Assembly: GCA_964612295.1 (NCBI GenBank)
Contig: CAZTDY010000005.1
Coordinates: 1-64,000, forward strand
Length of the DNA stretch: 64,000 bases
DNA from: CAYQJL01 sp964612295
GTDB taxonomy: Bacteria; Eisenbacteria; RBG-16-71-46; CAIMUX01; WJJG01
Direction of reading: 5' to 3'
The notes under the pieces are model-generated. The model did not search any database. It was not told where the DNA came from and saw only the letters and a program-made list of their open reading frames with translations. This document shows, piece by piece, positions 7,833 through 16,402 of this stretch (position 1 is its first letter; every line of letters begins with the position of its first letter). Position numbers and translations under genes: made by a program.

Positions 7833-9257
7833 CTACTCGCCATCCTCGGACATATCCCGCCGGTAGGCCTTCACCTCTTCACGAGCCAGATTCAACCCTT
7901 CAACGAGGTCGGAAATCACCCCATCCAATTGGGCCTCGTAGCAGCGGTCTAGGATTGGTCCGAAGTGTGGTCCTGGGGCCAGCCCAAGCTGGATCAGATG
8001 CCGACCCATGACGATGGGGACTGGGCCACACTGTTCGACCTCTAAGTCGCGAGCTTTCTCGATCAGCCATTCTCCCGCAGGGAACGTGTCAACCGTGCGT
8101 GGGGGCCGGCCACGCTGATCGGCCTTGGCGACGCGAACCAGCCGATCGATCCGCCCAACCCGCCTCGCCAGGCGCCGGATGGCAGGTGCCTGCGACTTGC
8201 TGTCGTACAGCTCGACCGGGCTCAGGTGATTCCTGACGAGGGGCACCACCTGTTCAGCAAGGTCGCTTTGTCTCGTCAGCCGGGCCAAGAAGCTGCGCGT
8301 GGGCTCCTCCCCGCGCCCCTCGTGCCCATGAGATCGATACCGACCGTTGGCGAACTCGGTCGTAGCAGGCTTGCCGAAGTCGTGGCACAGCACCGCGAAG
8401 CCGACCACCAAGTCCTCCCAGGCTTCGCCAACCCGCTCTTCGGCATAAGCGTTCAGACAGTGCAGGGTGTGATTCCAGACGTCGCCTTCGGGGTGCCAGC
8501 CTGGATCCTGTGGGCAGTCGATCAGTGCGGCCAGCTCCGGGAAGTAGTGTACCCAGCCGGTATCACGCAGGAAAGCAAGCCCCCTGGAGATGCGCACGCC
8601 CTTGAGGATGAGCTTGCGCCACTCTTCGAGAAGCCGCTCCGAAGGCAGCCCTTCAGGCTCGATTCCGCGGCACAGCTCAATGGTCTCCGCGGCGGCCTCC
8701 AAGTCGAAGCGCGCAGCAAACTGCATTCCCCGCAGAACACGTAACGGATCCTCGGCGAATTGATGGGACACGTGGCGCAGGATTCCCAATTCCAGATCGC
8801 GGCGTCCGTGATAGTGATCGATCACCTCGAAGGTGAGTGGATCAAATGCGATCGTGTTTATCGTGAAATCGCGCCGCGTAGCTGCCTCCGCCACGGTCAT
8901 GTTGGGGTCCGAGAGGATCTGGAATCCGCGGTGGCCCCGCCCGGCTTTCGATTCTCTGCGGGGAATGGAAACGTCGATCTCGAGTCCTGACAGCTTCACG
9001 ACGCCGAAGGACCTACCGACGAGATCCAACTTGAATTGCTGCTCCAATCCTGCGAGCAGGTCCTCCGCCGGGACGCCATAGGCCTCGATGTCGATATCGC
9101 GCGCTGCGTGGTTGAGGAGGGCGTCGCGAACGGAGCCGCCCACGATAAGGGCGCGGCCTCCGAGATCACGCGTCAATCGGCACACGGAGTCGACTGCCGC
9201 CTCGAGCGGCGGATCATCGAGTTTCAGTCTGAAGGGTGACGTATGTGTCATGGTCAC
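7833..9257 (-). CDS. cca: CCA-adding/poly(A) polymerase-family nucleotidyltransferase with HD domain
   Basis: A class II tRNA nucleotidyltransferase of 474 residues. It has GGSVRDALLN and RDIDIEAYG (the carboxylate D-x-D), then ATRRDFTINTIAFD, the RNA-binding neck (EDPLRVLRGMQFAARFDL) and a C-terminal HD phosphohydrolase (CHDFGKP about 295, HEGRGEEPT). Such enzymes build or repair the 3' CCA of tRNA; the HD domain supplies phosphatase or phosphodiesterase activity. It is the only minus-strand gene in the island, running opposite to RlaP. It may be the genome's housekeeping CCA enzyme or a dedicated repair copy; a genome-wide count would tell. A nearby tRNA-like RNA already encodes CCA. Confidence 0.9.
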   Translation of the reverse strand: MTMTHTSPFRLKLDDPPLEAAVDSVCRLTRDLGGRALIVGGSVRDALLNHAARDIDIEAYGVPAEDLLAGLEQQFKLDLVGRSFGVVKLSGLEIDVSIPRRESKAGRGHRGFQILSDPNMTVAEAATRRDFTINTIAFDPLTFEVIDHYHGRRDLELGILRHVSHQFAEDPLRVLRGMQFAARFDLEAAAETIELCRGIEPEGLPSERLLEEWRKLILKGVRISRGLAFLRDTGWVHYFPELAALIDCPQDPGWHPEGDVWNHTLHCLNAYAEERVGEAWEDLVVGFAVLCHDFGKPATTEFANGRYRSHGHEGRGEEPTRSFLARLTRQSDLAEQVVPLVRNHLSPVELYDSKSQAPAIRRLARRVGRIDRLVRVAKADQRGRPPRTVDTFPAGEWLIEKARDLEVEQCGPVPIVMGRHLIQLGLAPGPHFGPILDRCYEAQLDGVISDLVEGLNLAREEVKAYRRDMSEDGE

Positions 9258-9418
9258 GATGGCTCCTGCAGCATACGATCTGCATAGCCTAGCATTGCTG
9301 TCGGTTCTTGGTCCAACTCCGAAGCCGATTCTGACGAAAATGATGCGCGCCGGAGGGCAATACCGAAGGGTATGATTGCCACGCAGCCGATTGAGCGTTG
9401 GATGCAGAGGATGGTGTG

Positions 9419-9976
9419 ATGTCGACGAGGAAGTTCATCATATTCGATCTCGAAGCCACCTGTTGGGAAAAGGGCTCCTGGCCCGACAGAATGGAGATCA
9501 TCGAGATTGGGGCGGTGCGGGTCCGCGAGGATGACTGGAGCTGTGAGGACGAGTTCTCACGCTTCGTCCAACCTATTGGAGAACCGATCCTGAGTGACTT
9601 CTGCATGACGCTGACCGGCATCCGGCAGGAGGATGTGGATGAGGCGAAGTCCTTCCCCGAGGTTCTGAACGAGTTTCTTCGCTGGACGGGGACCGGGGAA
9701 CAGGTCTGGATGTCGTGGGGAATGTACGATAGGCGACAGATCGAGCATGACTGTCGCCGGCATCGCATCGCTGTGCCTCAGATCCTTGAATCGCACATGA
9801 ACCTGAAGGCCATCTTCACAGAGGTCACCGGGGTACGCAGAGCCGGGATGAAACGAGCCCTGCAGGTGCTGGGGCTGCCCTTGGAGGGGTCGCACCACCG
9901 CGGTCTGGATGACGCTCGAAACATCGTTGCAATCGGCAAGAAGGTGTGGCCTGAGTATCAGCGTGATGCTGAGTGA
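9419..9976 (+). CDS. DEDDh 3'-5' exonuclease (ERI-1/KapD-like)
   Basis: A 185-residue exonuclease with all acidic positions visible: FDLEATCW (Exo I D and E), the D in SWGMYDRRQIEHD (Exo II), and H and D in SHHRGLDDARN (Exo III, DEDDh class). The length and the ATCWE context resemble the ERI-1/KapD branch, which acts on RNA ends. ATG 9419 was chosen because AGAGG lies just before it; a TTG seven codons upstream is less likely. It starts a three-gene unit with the PARG (44 nt later) and the ligase (21 nt after that). Trimming of damaged 3' ends before ligation is the likely role. Confidence 0.88.
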   Translation: MSTRKFIIFDLEATCWEKGSWPDRMEIIEIGAVRVREDDWSCEDEFSRFVQPIGEPILSDFCMTLTGIRQEDVDEAKSFPEVLNEFLRWTGTGEQVWMSWGMYDRRQIEHDCRRHRIAVPQILESHMNLKAIFTEVTGVRRAGMKRALQVLGLPLEGSHHRGLDDARNIVAIGKKVWPEYQRDAE

Positions 9977-10020
9977 TGTTCTGGGGACGAGAGACAGCTG
10001 GTTGAGGGGGGAGCCCTGCT

Positions 10021-10875
10021 ATGGCACTCCGGGGCCGAGAACTACGAGCCGCAATCGCGCGAGAGACAGTGGAGATTCTCTTGCGGGGTCACTACGGATT
10101 GCCATCTGGTGATCGCGTTGAGATAGGCAGAGAACGGGATAGTTGCGTAGCAGACACACGCCACTTCAGGCCGGCGGAATTGAACCAGGTGTTGGCGCAA
10201 GCTAAAATGGCCTCAGCGGGTCATCAGCAGATGCTGGTGGAGGTCAGAGAGGAATCAACACTCTTGGCCGCGCAGTCCCTGTCGGTGGAATGCGACGAGG
10301 CGCGTATTGGCGTGCTGAACTTCGCCTCGGCAAGGCATCCGGGGGGCGGTTTCCTGAAGGGGGCCGACGCGCAAGAGGAGTCGTTGGCCCGAAGCTCGGG
10401 ACTATACCTGAGTCTTCTAGAGTGTCGGACATATTACGACGGCCAACGAGGATCCCGGGATGGCCTGAACACGGATGACATGATCTGGTCGCCTGAATGC
10501 CCCGTGGTGCGCGATCATGACGGGACGTTGTTGGACCGGCCGTATCTCGTCGACTTCATCACGAGCACAGCGCCCAATGTTTCGTCGAGGGCTGCAAAGC
10601 GGCAGCCAGCGCCATCAGAGGTGCTTGAGGCGCTGAAGCTGCGGATCGGCAAGATTCTGGCTCTCGCTGCACACCACGAGTGTACTCACTTGGTGTTGGG
10701 AGCCTGGGGCTGTGGTGTGTACGCGAATGATCCCACGGAGGTGGCAGCAGCCTTCTACGGCCACCTCAGGCCCAAGAAAGGGATGTTCTGGGGCCGATTC
10801 GAAAAGGTGATCTTCGCGATCGCGCCGGACGGTCCGAAGCGCAATCTCGACTGTTTCCGCCGGCGATTCTGCTAA
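10021..10875 (+). CDS. microbial-type poly(ADP-ribose) glycohydrolase (DUF2263/TIGR02452)
   Basis: A 284-residue protein with the bacterial PARG signature: NFASARHPGGGF, then ADAQEES (GGG...QEE, residues about 100-122), where the second Glu of QEE is catalytic. Downstream are the family's YLVDFITSTAPN and HLVLGAWGCGVYANDP macrodomain strands. PARG hydrolyses the ribose-ribose bonds of poly(ADP-ribose); bacterial forms act on ADP-ribose chain ends. It sits between the exonuclease and the RNA ligase in one tight unit. A likely job is removal of ADP-ribose from RNA termini or from modified repair or translation proteins before ligation. The substrate is inference. Confidence 0.88.
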   Translation: MALRGRELRAAIARETVEILLRGHYGLPSGDRVEIGRERDSCVADTRHFRPAELNQVLAQAKMASAGHQQMLVEVREESTLLAAQSLSVECDEARIGVLNFASARHPGGGFLKGADAQEESLARSSGLYLSLLECRTYYDGQRGSRDGLNTDDMIWSPECPVVRDHDGTLLDRPYLVDFITSTAPNVSSRAAKRQPAPSEVLEALKLRIGKILALAAHHECTHLVLGAWGCGVYANDPTEVAAAFYGHLRPKKGMFWGRFEKVIFAIAPDGPKRNLDCFRRRFC

Positions 10876-10896
10876 GAGAGACGATAGGATCGACAG

Positions 10897-11538
10897 ATGG
10901 AACCCAAGAGAGTCAAGTACCCGCGCACACCTCATCTCCCATGGTCGCCCGGGCGAACCAGCGACGATGTTCTGATCGAATCGCTAAGTGCCCTCAGAGC
11001 GCAAACTGAGGTCGTCGTCACGGAGAAGCTTGATGGAGAGAACACAACGCTCTACCGCGATCGGCTTCACGCTCGAAGCATTGACTCCAGCGCACACGAG
11101 TCGCGTGACTGGGTGAAGGCGCTTCATGCGCGTGTTCGGCACCAGATCCCCTCCAGCATGCGGGTATGCGGAGAGAACGTGTTTGCAGTTCACAGCATCG
11201 AGTATGATGCCCTTCCTTCGTTCTTCTTGGCATTCGGGATCTACGTGGATGAGCAGTGCATCGCGTGGGACGACACAGTGAAATGGGCCGCCAAGCTCGG
11301 GCTTTCGCACGTGCCGGTTCTCTACCGGGGGCCGTGGACGGATGCCGCAATCCAAGCCTGCTGGCAAGGCGTGTCAGCATTTGGCCCCGAACAAGAGGGG
11401 TATGTAGTGCGTGCGGTAGGCGACTTCGCAATGGCTGACTTCGGGTCGCGCGTTGCCAAGTACGTGCGCCCTTGTCACGTGACCTCTGAGAAGCACTGGA
11501 AGGCGGGGCCAGTCCGGCGAAACCGTCTTGCCCGCTGA
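10897..11538 (+). CDS. ATP-dependent RNA ligase
   Basis: A small nucleotidyltransferase-superfamily ligase (213 residues). Motif I is EKLDGENTT with the adenylated Lys44, motif III is FFLAFGIYVD, motif IV is EGYVVR and motif V is VAKYVRP. The size and the KLDGEN form match the RNA_ligase family (Rnl-like, without an added C-terminal domain) rather than DNA ligases. It would seal 3'-OH/5'-phosphate RNA ends. ATG 10897 lies 21 nt after the PARG stop. With RlaP, the exonuclease and Band-7 in the same island it is the central enzyme of the proposed RNA-repair system. No end-healing kinase/phosphatase was found here, unless the HD domain of the CCA-type enzyme serves. Confidence 0.92.
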   Translation: MEPKRVKYPRTPHLPWSPGRTSDDVLIESLSALRAQTEVVVTEKLDGENTTLYRDRLHARSIDSSAHESRDWVKALHARVRHQIPSSMRVCGENVFAVHSIEYDALPSFFLAFGIYVDEQCIAWDDTVKWAAKLGLSHVPVLYRGPWTDAAIQACWQGVSAFGPEQEGYVVRAVGDFAMADFGSRVAKYVRPCHVTSEKHWKAGPVRRNRLAR

Positions 11539-11847
11539 GCCCGTGCGGCCAAGAGCTCGGACCGGGGAGGGGCATATCTGACACCCCCCCCGGGGATCCC
11601 CCCCCGTGAGTTCCTCGTCCTAACAGCTTCCGTCGTTGGCAATTGCGATTCGTGCGACACCTCGCTATGATCAACCCAAGCTTGAGGCGAAGTACCCTGG
11701 TGGCACGTGAATTGTCTCACTACTGAGCATGGGATCCAGGAGGGCGGAGTCAAAGCGGTCGTGCACCGAGCCCGGTTGGGAAAGCCCCCGAGATTCGAGC
11801 CGCGAGGGTCCCGAAGGCGGTTGGAGAGAGCCTAGAAAAGGCGGACG
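11539..11847. other. intergenic region before the Clp-release-factor gene
   Basis: Gene-free, 309 nt. It contains two runs of eight C (11584-11591 and 11598-11605) flanking GGGGAT, which with the second run forms a GGGGATCCCC palindrome, and a sigma-54-type element at 11701. No tRNA or open frame was supported. Confidence 0.4.
11701..11716 (+). promoter_or_regulatory. possible second sigma-54-type promoter
   Basis: TGGCACG, four bases, then TTGT. The -24 half and the spacing are perfect, but the -12 GC is GT, which weakens it. Expected start is near 11727, leaving a leader of about 120 nt before ATG 11848. It resembles the better site at 4349 in the same island. Confidence 0.4.
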
Positions 11848-14800
11848 ATGAGTTCTGGCGCACTCACATTCATCATTGCATGCACCTTCGTCGTGGGCAT
11901 GTTGATCTATCGGCTGATCGAGGGATCGCAGCGGAATCGCCCCCCTGAATTGCTAGATGAGGAGACCCCCAGTATGCCAGAGGAGAACTCGTCGAATCCA
12001 CGGTTGCAGGCGATCAAGAACGCGATGCCTCTGTTTGAGAGCGAGTTCATTCTACCGTCCGAGCTTGAAGAGGTCTATGCTTTCGAGTCGACAATGGCCA
12101 AGCTGAATGAGGCCTACTCGCAGGCGGACCTAGAGGGCCTCCTGATCAATGCAGACGTGCGGGTAACATGCCTGGTTCTGGCAGCACTGGCTCGCAGATC
12201 AGATGAGGATCTTCAAACCCACAAGGTTCTCCGCCAACTAGATATCAACAACACCTTCGTTACCCACTTCTGTCTGCAGACGCTGCTCAAGCGCGTTCCT
12301 CCGGAGACTCCTCTAGTCGGGGCGGTGATTTCCCGCAATCTGGACTCATGGACGGGGGACTTCCAGGCGCTACTCGATGATTTCATCGAGCAGCGCGTCG
12401 AACAAGGCGAGGAGATATCCGAAGAGACGCTTTTCCCCACGAGTCCGTCGCTGAGTGAGGAAGGCCGAACACAGCTGCTGCTAGTCCTCAAGCGAGCACA
12501 TCCACGCTCGTACAGGCGAGTCAGCAAAGAGCTGTCGAGGTTCGGGGCAAAGCCAGGGCATCGTGAGGAGGTTTCCCAAGGGGCGGAAACCGAGTTTTCG
12601 TTGGGGCGGGTCTGGAGCAAACGAACACTGGGCGACCATGGTTTCATTGACCACGAACAGACAAGTGAACCGCTTGAGCGCCTGGTTGAGAGCCTGAAGA
12701 AGGGTCGCCATAGCTCATTCGTGATTGCGGGCCAGCCCGGCGTAGGCAAGACGAGTCTGATTCGCGAAATCGCCAGGAGAGTAAGCGGGAAGCTGCGTTT
12801 CCTGGAGGTTGCTCAGGATGAACTGGTCGCCGGCGAAGGATTGATGGGAACGATGGAGAAGCGCCTTCAGACCCTTCTCGCTGAACTTGCCGAGGACGGT
12901 GAGACTGTGCTGTACCTGCCCGATATCCACGAGTACGTGTGGGCCGGACAGCACATGCACAGCACCGTCGGTCTGCTCGACCTTCTCATGAGGGCGATGG
13001 AGTCTCGAGGGCTCATCGTGATTGGAGAAACTGATCAACTAGGCCTGGAGCAGCTCTTGAGGGACCGTCCTAGGGCCAAGGATCACTTTCAGATCGAACG
13101 GCTGACATCCGTGACGCCGGAAGTCGCGCTGGATGTTGCCTTGCAGAGTATCCAGCGGCGACATGAACGCCATGCCGGCCCGACGATCTCGCAAGAGGTT
13201 GTCCGGGAGGCAGCTCAGCTTGCCAGTCAGTACATGAGCGATCTCGGGGCGCCAGGCAGTGTGCTTCGATTGCTCAATCTTGCGATCGATCAAAGAACGA
13301 AAGGCGCTCGGCGTGTTATTGACGTCGAGGTTTCTCGGGACGACGTCATGGAAGCCCTCAGGGTCCTCACTGGTCTTTCAGCTGTTGTCCTTGATGACCA
13401 GCTCAAGCTCAACCTCGACCGTACGAACAGCTTCTTCGAGAAGAGGGTTCTGGGGCAACCCGAGGCGACAACATGCCTCATTGACCGAATCGCAATGATC
13501 AAGGCCGGCTTGGGTGATTCAACTCGACCTTTGGGCGTGTTCTTGTTTGCCGGACCTACTGGAACCGGGAAGATCGAGCTGGCTAAGGCGCTGGCGGAGT
13601 TTCTCTTCGGCGATCCCAACCGAATGGTGCGGCTCGACATGAGCGAACTTCAGTCGCACGATGCAATGGCAAGGATTTTCGGAGGCGCCCAGAGGGATGC
13701 GTCCGGTGCATCCTTGACCGAGCGGATCAGACAGCAACCGTTCTCCGTAGTCCTTCTCGACGAGTTCGAGAAGGCCCCCGCTGAAGTCTGGAACATGTTC
13801 CTCCAGGTCTTCGATGACGGTAGGCTAACTGACAATGCAGGCCGAACGGCAGATTTGCGCCATGCGATCATAATCCTGACTACTAACCTAGGGGGCAAGA
13901 TACCTGGTGGAGCGACGCTGGGCTTCACGAAGGATCATTCAGACTTCAGGCCCGAGGCCGTAGAACGTGCGATCATCGACGCGTTTCCGAGGGAGTTCTT
14001 CAATCGCATCGATCGTATGCTTGTTTTCCGCCCCCTGAGCCGGCAGACCATGCGGCAGATCCTCGACAAGGAGTTGAAGGATGTGTCGCGTCGGCGAGGG
14101 CTCCGTTGGCGTGATTGGGCGATCGAGTGGGATGAGAGCGCGTTCGAGTTCTTGCTTGAAAGGGGAATCACCAGGGATCTTGGGGCCAGACCCTTACGTC
14201 GGGCGATCGAACGCTACTTCCTGACTCCTCTTTCCAGGCTGATCGCGCAGGGGCAGGCGCCGCACGGGGATCAGTTCCTCTTTGTCCGCGCAAAGCGAGG
14301 ACAGCTGGTTCTTGATTTCGTTGATCCCGACGCACCCTTTGGCGAGGTCGAGGAGAGTGCGCGCGTTCATGGGAGCGAGCGCAGCAGCGATGAAGATGTT
14401 CCGGTCGAAGAGGTCGTCTGCAATCCACGAGGAGTCCCCAGTGAGGTGACCGCTCTCGAGAGACGTTGCCAGCCACTGCGTGAGACCATCGCGGGGGATC
14501 AATGGTCGGAACGCAAGACAGAGTCTATGGGACGGATGTCAGAGCCGGGCTTTTGGGACTCGGACGATCGTTTTCGCATCCTGGGTGAGGTGGAGTTCCT
14601 CGACCGTGCTGAACGAGTGTTCGCGCGGACCGAGTCGCTTCTTGCGCGGCTTCAGGGGCGATCTGAGCGTAGCCTCATCGATCGTAAGCTGGTGAGGCAG
14701 GTGGCCCAGAACCTCTACTTGCTCGAGACGGCTTGCACGGACTTTGAGGACGACCGGCCTCAGGAGGCTTTCCTGCAAATCGAGGTTGCCCTGCAAGAGC

Positions 14801-15321
14801 ACGGTGAGGACCGTCTGAAGAGCGCGATGAACTGGGGTCAGGACCTGTGCACGATGTATCGTTCCTGGGCCAAGAAGCGTGGCATGCACTGGCAAGAGCT
14901 TGACCGAGGAACTGGCGATCGGGCGCACAATCGAGAGCTATTCGCCGTATCTGGTTTTGGTGCGCACTCCATTCTCGCACCGGAAGCCGGGCTCCATGTT
15001 CTTGAGATGCCGCGTGAAAACGAGCCCGGAGTTGATCGATGCAGGGTTCGGGTGTGCGTTGCACCTCATACGGGACAGCCGCCTGCAGGTGCGTCGCCCG
15101 CCGAAAGAAGCAGGGAGCTCCTTGCCAGAGCCAAGGCTGCATTTGCGGACCAATCCACCGAGGGGCTCACGGTGGTGCGAAGCTACCGTCGTGGGGAAAC
15201 TCCGTCGACTCGAGACGCTGTCCGAGGCTGGCGCACAAGCAAGGTCGAACGCGTGCTGGCAGGAGACTTTGACGTGATAGGAGCGTCATCCAGCAATGCC
15301 GACCCTCAGCTGCGGGAATGA
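11848..15321 (+). CDS. membrane-anchored ClpB-like ATPase fused to a release-factor (PCRF) module
   Basis: 1157 residues. One transmembrane helix (about 4-22) is followed by a helical region and AAA module 1 with Walker A GQPGVGKTS (about 294-302) but a degenerate Walker B (LYLPDIHEY). AAA module 2 has GPTGTGKIE (569-577), in which the Walker A Ser/Thr is Ile, with Walker B VVLLDEFEK (about 633) and FFNRID intact. From about 894 the protein matches release factor 2: MSEPGFWDSDDR is the PCRF start and TMYRSWAKKRGMHWQELDR the core. Near the end, GWRTSKVERVLAGDFDVI resembles the RTG...VLDGDLD tail of RF2. The segment between lacks GGQ, so it cannot hydrolyse peptidyl-tRNA in the usual way. A ribosome-binding adaptor that brings stalled complexes to a remodelling ATPase is a reasonable inference. 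Confidence 0.85.
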   Translation: MSSGALTFIIACTFVVGMLIYRLIEGSQRNRPPELLDEETPSMPEENSSNPRLQAIKNAMPLFESEFILPSELEEVYAFESTMAKLNEAYSQADLEGLLINADVRVTCLVLAALARRSDEDLQTHKVLRQLDINNTFVTHFCLQTLLKRVPPETPLVGAVISRNLDSWTGDFQALLDDFIEQRVEQGEEISEETLFPTSPSLSEEGRTQLLLVLKRAHPRSYRRVSKELSRFGAKPGHREEVSQGAETEFSLGRVWSKRTLGDHGFIDHEQTSEPLERLVESLKKGRHSSFVIAGQPGVGKTSLIREIARRVSGKLRFLEVAQDELVAGEGLMGTMEKRLQTLLAELAEDGETVLYLPDIHEYVWAGQHMHSTVGLLDLLMRAMESRGLIVIGETDQLGLEQLLRDRPRAKDHFQIERLTSVTPEVALDVALQSIQRRHERHAGPTISQEVVREAAQLASQYMSDLGAPGSVLRLLNLAIDQRTKGARRVIDVEVSRDDVMEALRVLTGLSAVVLDDQLKLNLDRTNSFFEKRVLGQPEATTCLIDRIAMIKAGLGDSTRPLGVFLFAGPTGTGKIELAKALAEFLFGDPNRMVRLDMSELQSHDAMARIFGGAQRDASGASLTERIRQQPFSVVLLDEFEKAPAEVWNMFLQVFDDGRLTDNAGRTADLRHAIIILTTNLGGKIPGGATLGFTKDHSDFRPEAVERAIIDAFPREFFNRIDRMLVFRPLSRQTMRQILDKELKDVSRRRGLRWRDWAIEWDESAFEFLLERGITRDLGARPLRRAIERYFLTPLSRLIAQGQAPHGDQFLFVRAKRGQLVLDFVDPDAPFGEVEESARVHGSERSSDEDVPVEEVVCNPRGVPSEVTALERRCQPLRETIAGDQWSERKTESMGRMSEPGFWDSDDRFRILGEVEFLDRAERVFARTESLLARLQGRSERSLIDRKLVRQVAQNLYLLETACTDFEDDRPQEAFLQIEVALQEHGEDRLKSAMNWGQDLCTMYRSWAKKRGMHWQELDRGTGDRAHNRELFAVSGFGAHSILAPEAGLHVLEMPRENEPGVDRCRVRVCVAPHTGQPPAGASPAERSRELLARAKAAFADQSTEGLTVVRSYRRGETPSTRDAVRGWRTSKVERVLAGDFDVIGASSSNADPQLRE

Positions 15322-15330
15322 GACCGTGAG

Positions 15331-15357
15331 GCCCGTGGGCGCAACCCACGCGCGGGC
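15331..15357 (+). terminator. hairpin after the Clp-release-factor gene
   Basis: A GTGGG/CCCAC stem around a CGCAA loop, extended by GCCC/GGGC with a four-base bulge, begins ten nucleotides after the stop. No T-tract follows, so intrinsic termination is only possible. Confidence 0.4.
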
Positions 15358-15529
15358 TCTGTGTAGTAAGGGATGACCATCGGGCAAACGCTGGTGAGCT
15401 GCAGCGGGCTCCTACACTCTGGCCGTCTACCCTTGCGGGGCCGATGGAATCGAGCAGAATGCCCCCATCCATCAGATCTCGGATGAAATCGATGGCGGCT
15501 GGCCGCGGCCTTGGATATGCTTCAAGAGA

Positions 15530-16390
15530 ATGATCGACACGCTGCACAATAGGCACGTACGGGGCATCTCGCGCATGAGCCTCGTGGTGGTGGCAGCCCT
15601 TGCGCTCCTGCCGACGGCCTTGGCGTGCACCTGGACCAACCTGGAGCCCGGCCTCGATCTTGCCGAATGCGACACCGGCCCCGGCGGCCCGGTGCTCCAC
15701 GCGCCGATTCTGATTCTCCGCATCGACCCGGCACAGTGGCAACTGCGGCTTCTCTGTGCAGACCGAGACTCCGATGGACAGAATCGAACCGCACGGCAGT
15801 GGTGCCGTGAGGAAGGCCTCGTGGCCGCGATCAATGCGGGGATGTTCGCCACCGACTACCAGACGCACGTAGGGTATCTGAAGGCAGGCGATCACGTGCA
15901 AAACACCAACATCAATGCCTATCAATCGCTCCTGGCATTTGACGCGAAGGCAGATGATACGCCGCGTGCACGGGTCTTCGATCTGGATGCCGCGCCGCTC
16001 GACTCGATCAGGGGAGCGTACGAGACCCTCGTGCAGAACCTGCGCCTGATCAAGCGTCCCGGCATCAACCGCTGGTCTCCTCAAGACAGGCGGTGGAGTG
16101 AGGCCGCATTGGGGGAGGACAGAGACGGCAACATCCTGTTCATCTTCTCCCGGACGCCGTTCAGCATGTTCGACTTCAACACGATCCTGCTGGGTCTCTC
16201 GATCGATCTGGTTTGCGCGCAGCATCTCGAGGGTGGACCCGAAGCGCAGCTCTACATCGGCCTGCCGGGGCATGAGCAGGAACATGTGGGCAGCTTCGAG
16301 ACGGGCTTTCTGGAGAAGCACACGAACAAGGTCGCCCACCGGGTGCCCAATGTCATCGGGATCACGCGTCGCGTGGGCGCTGGCGACTGA
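15530..16390 (+). CDS. exported phosphodiester glycosidase-family protein (NAGPA/DUF2233)
   Basis: The protein shows the NAGPA/DUF2233 pattern: HAPILILRIDPAQWQLRLLC, then EEGLVAAINAGMFATDYQTHVGYLKAGD, where the NAGMF turn and conserved Gly are diagnostic, and a C-terminal half with AQHLEGGPEAQLYIG in place of the usual ALNLDGGGSS. Family members cleave sugar phosphodiesters outside the cytoplasm. A signal peptide lies at residues 16-33 (MSLVVVAALALLPTALAC), so the true start may be ATG 15575; no good ribosome site supports either. It stands alone, followed within 13 nt by a convergent gene. The substrate is unknown. Confidence 0.8.
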   Translation: MIDTLHNRHVRGISRMSLVVVAALALLPTALACTWTNLEPGLDLAECDTGPGGPVLHAPILILRIDPAQWQLRLLCADRDSDGQNRTARQWCREEGLVAAINAGMFATDYQTHVGYLKAGDHVQNTNINAYQSLLAFDAKADDTPRARVFDLDAAPLDSIRGAYETLVQNLRLIKRPGINRWSPQDRRWSEAALGEDRDGNILFIFSRTPFSMFDFNTILLGLSIDLVCAQHLEGGPEAQLYIGLPGHEQEHVGSFETGFLEKHTNKVAHRVPNVIGITRRVGAGD

Positions 16391-16402
16391 CCCCTGTGAA
16401 CC

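Noticed and set aside
11848..15321. Active peptide-chain release factor
   Set aside because: No GGQ motif is present and the domain between PCRF and the tail is short.
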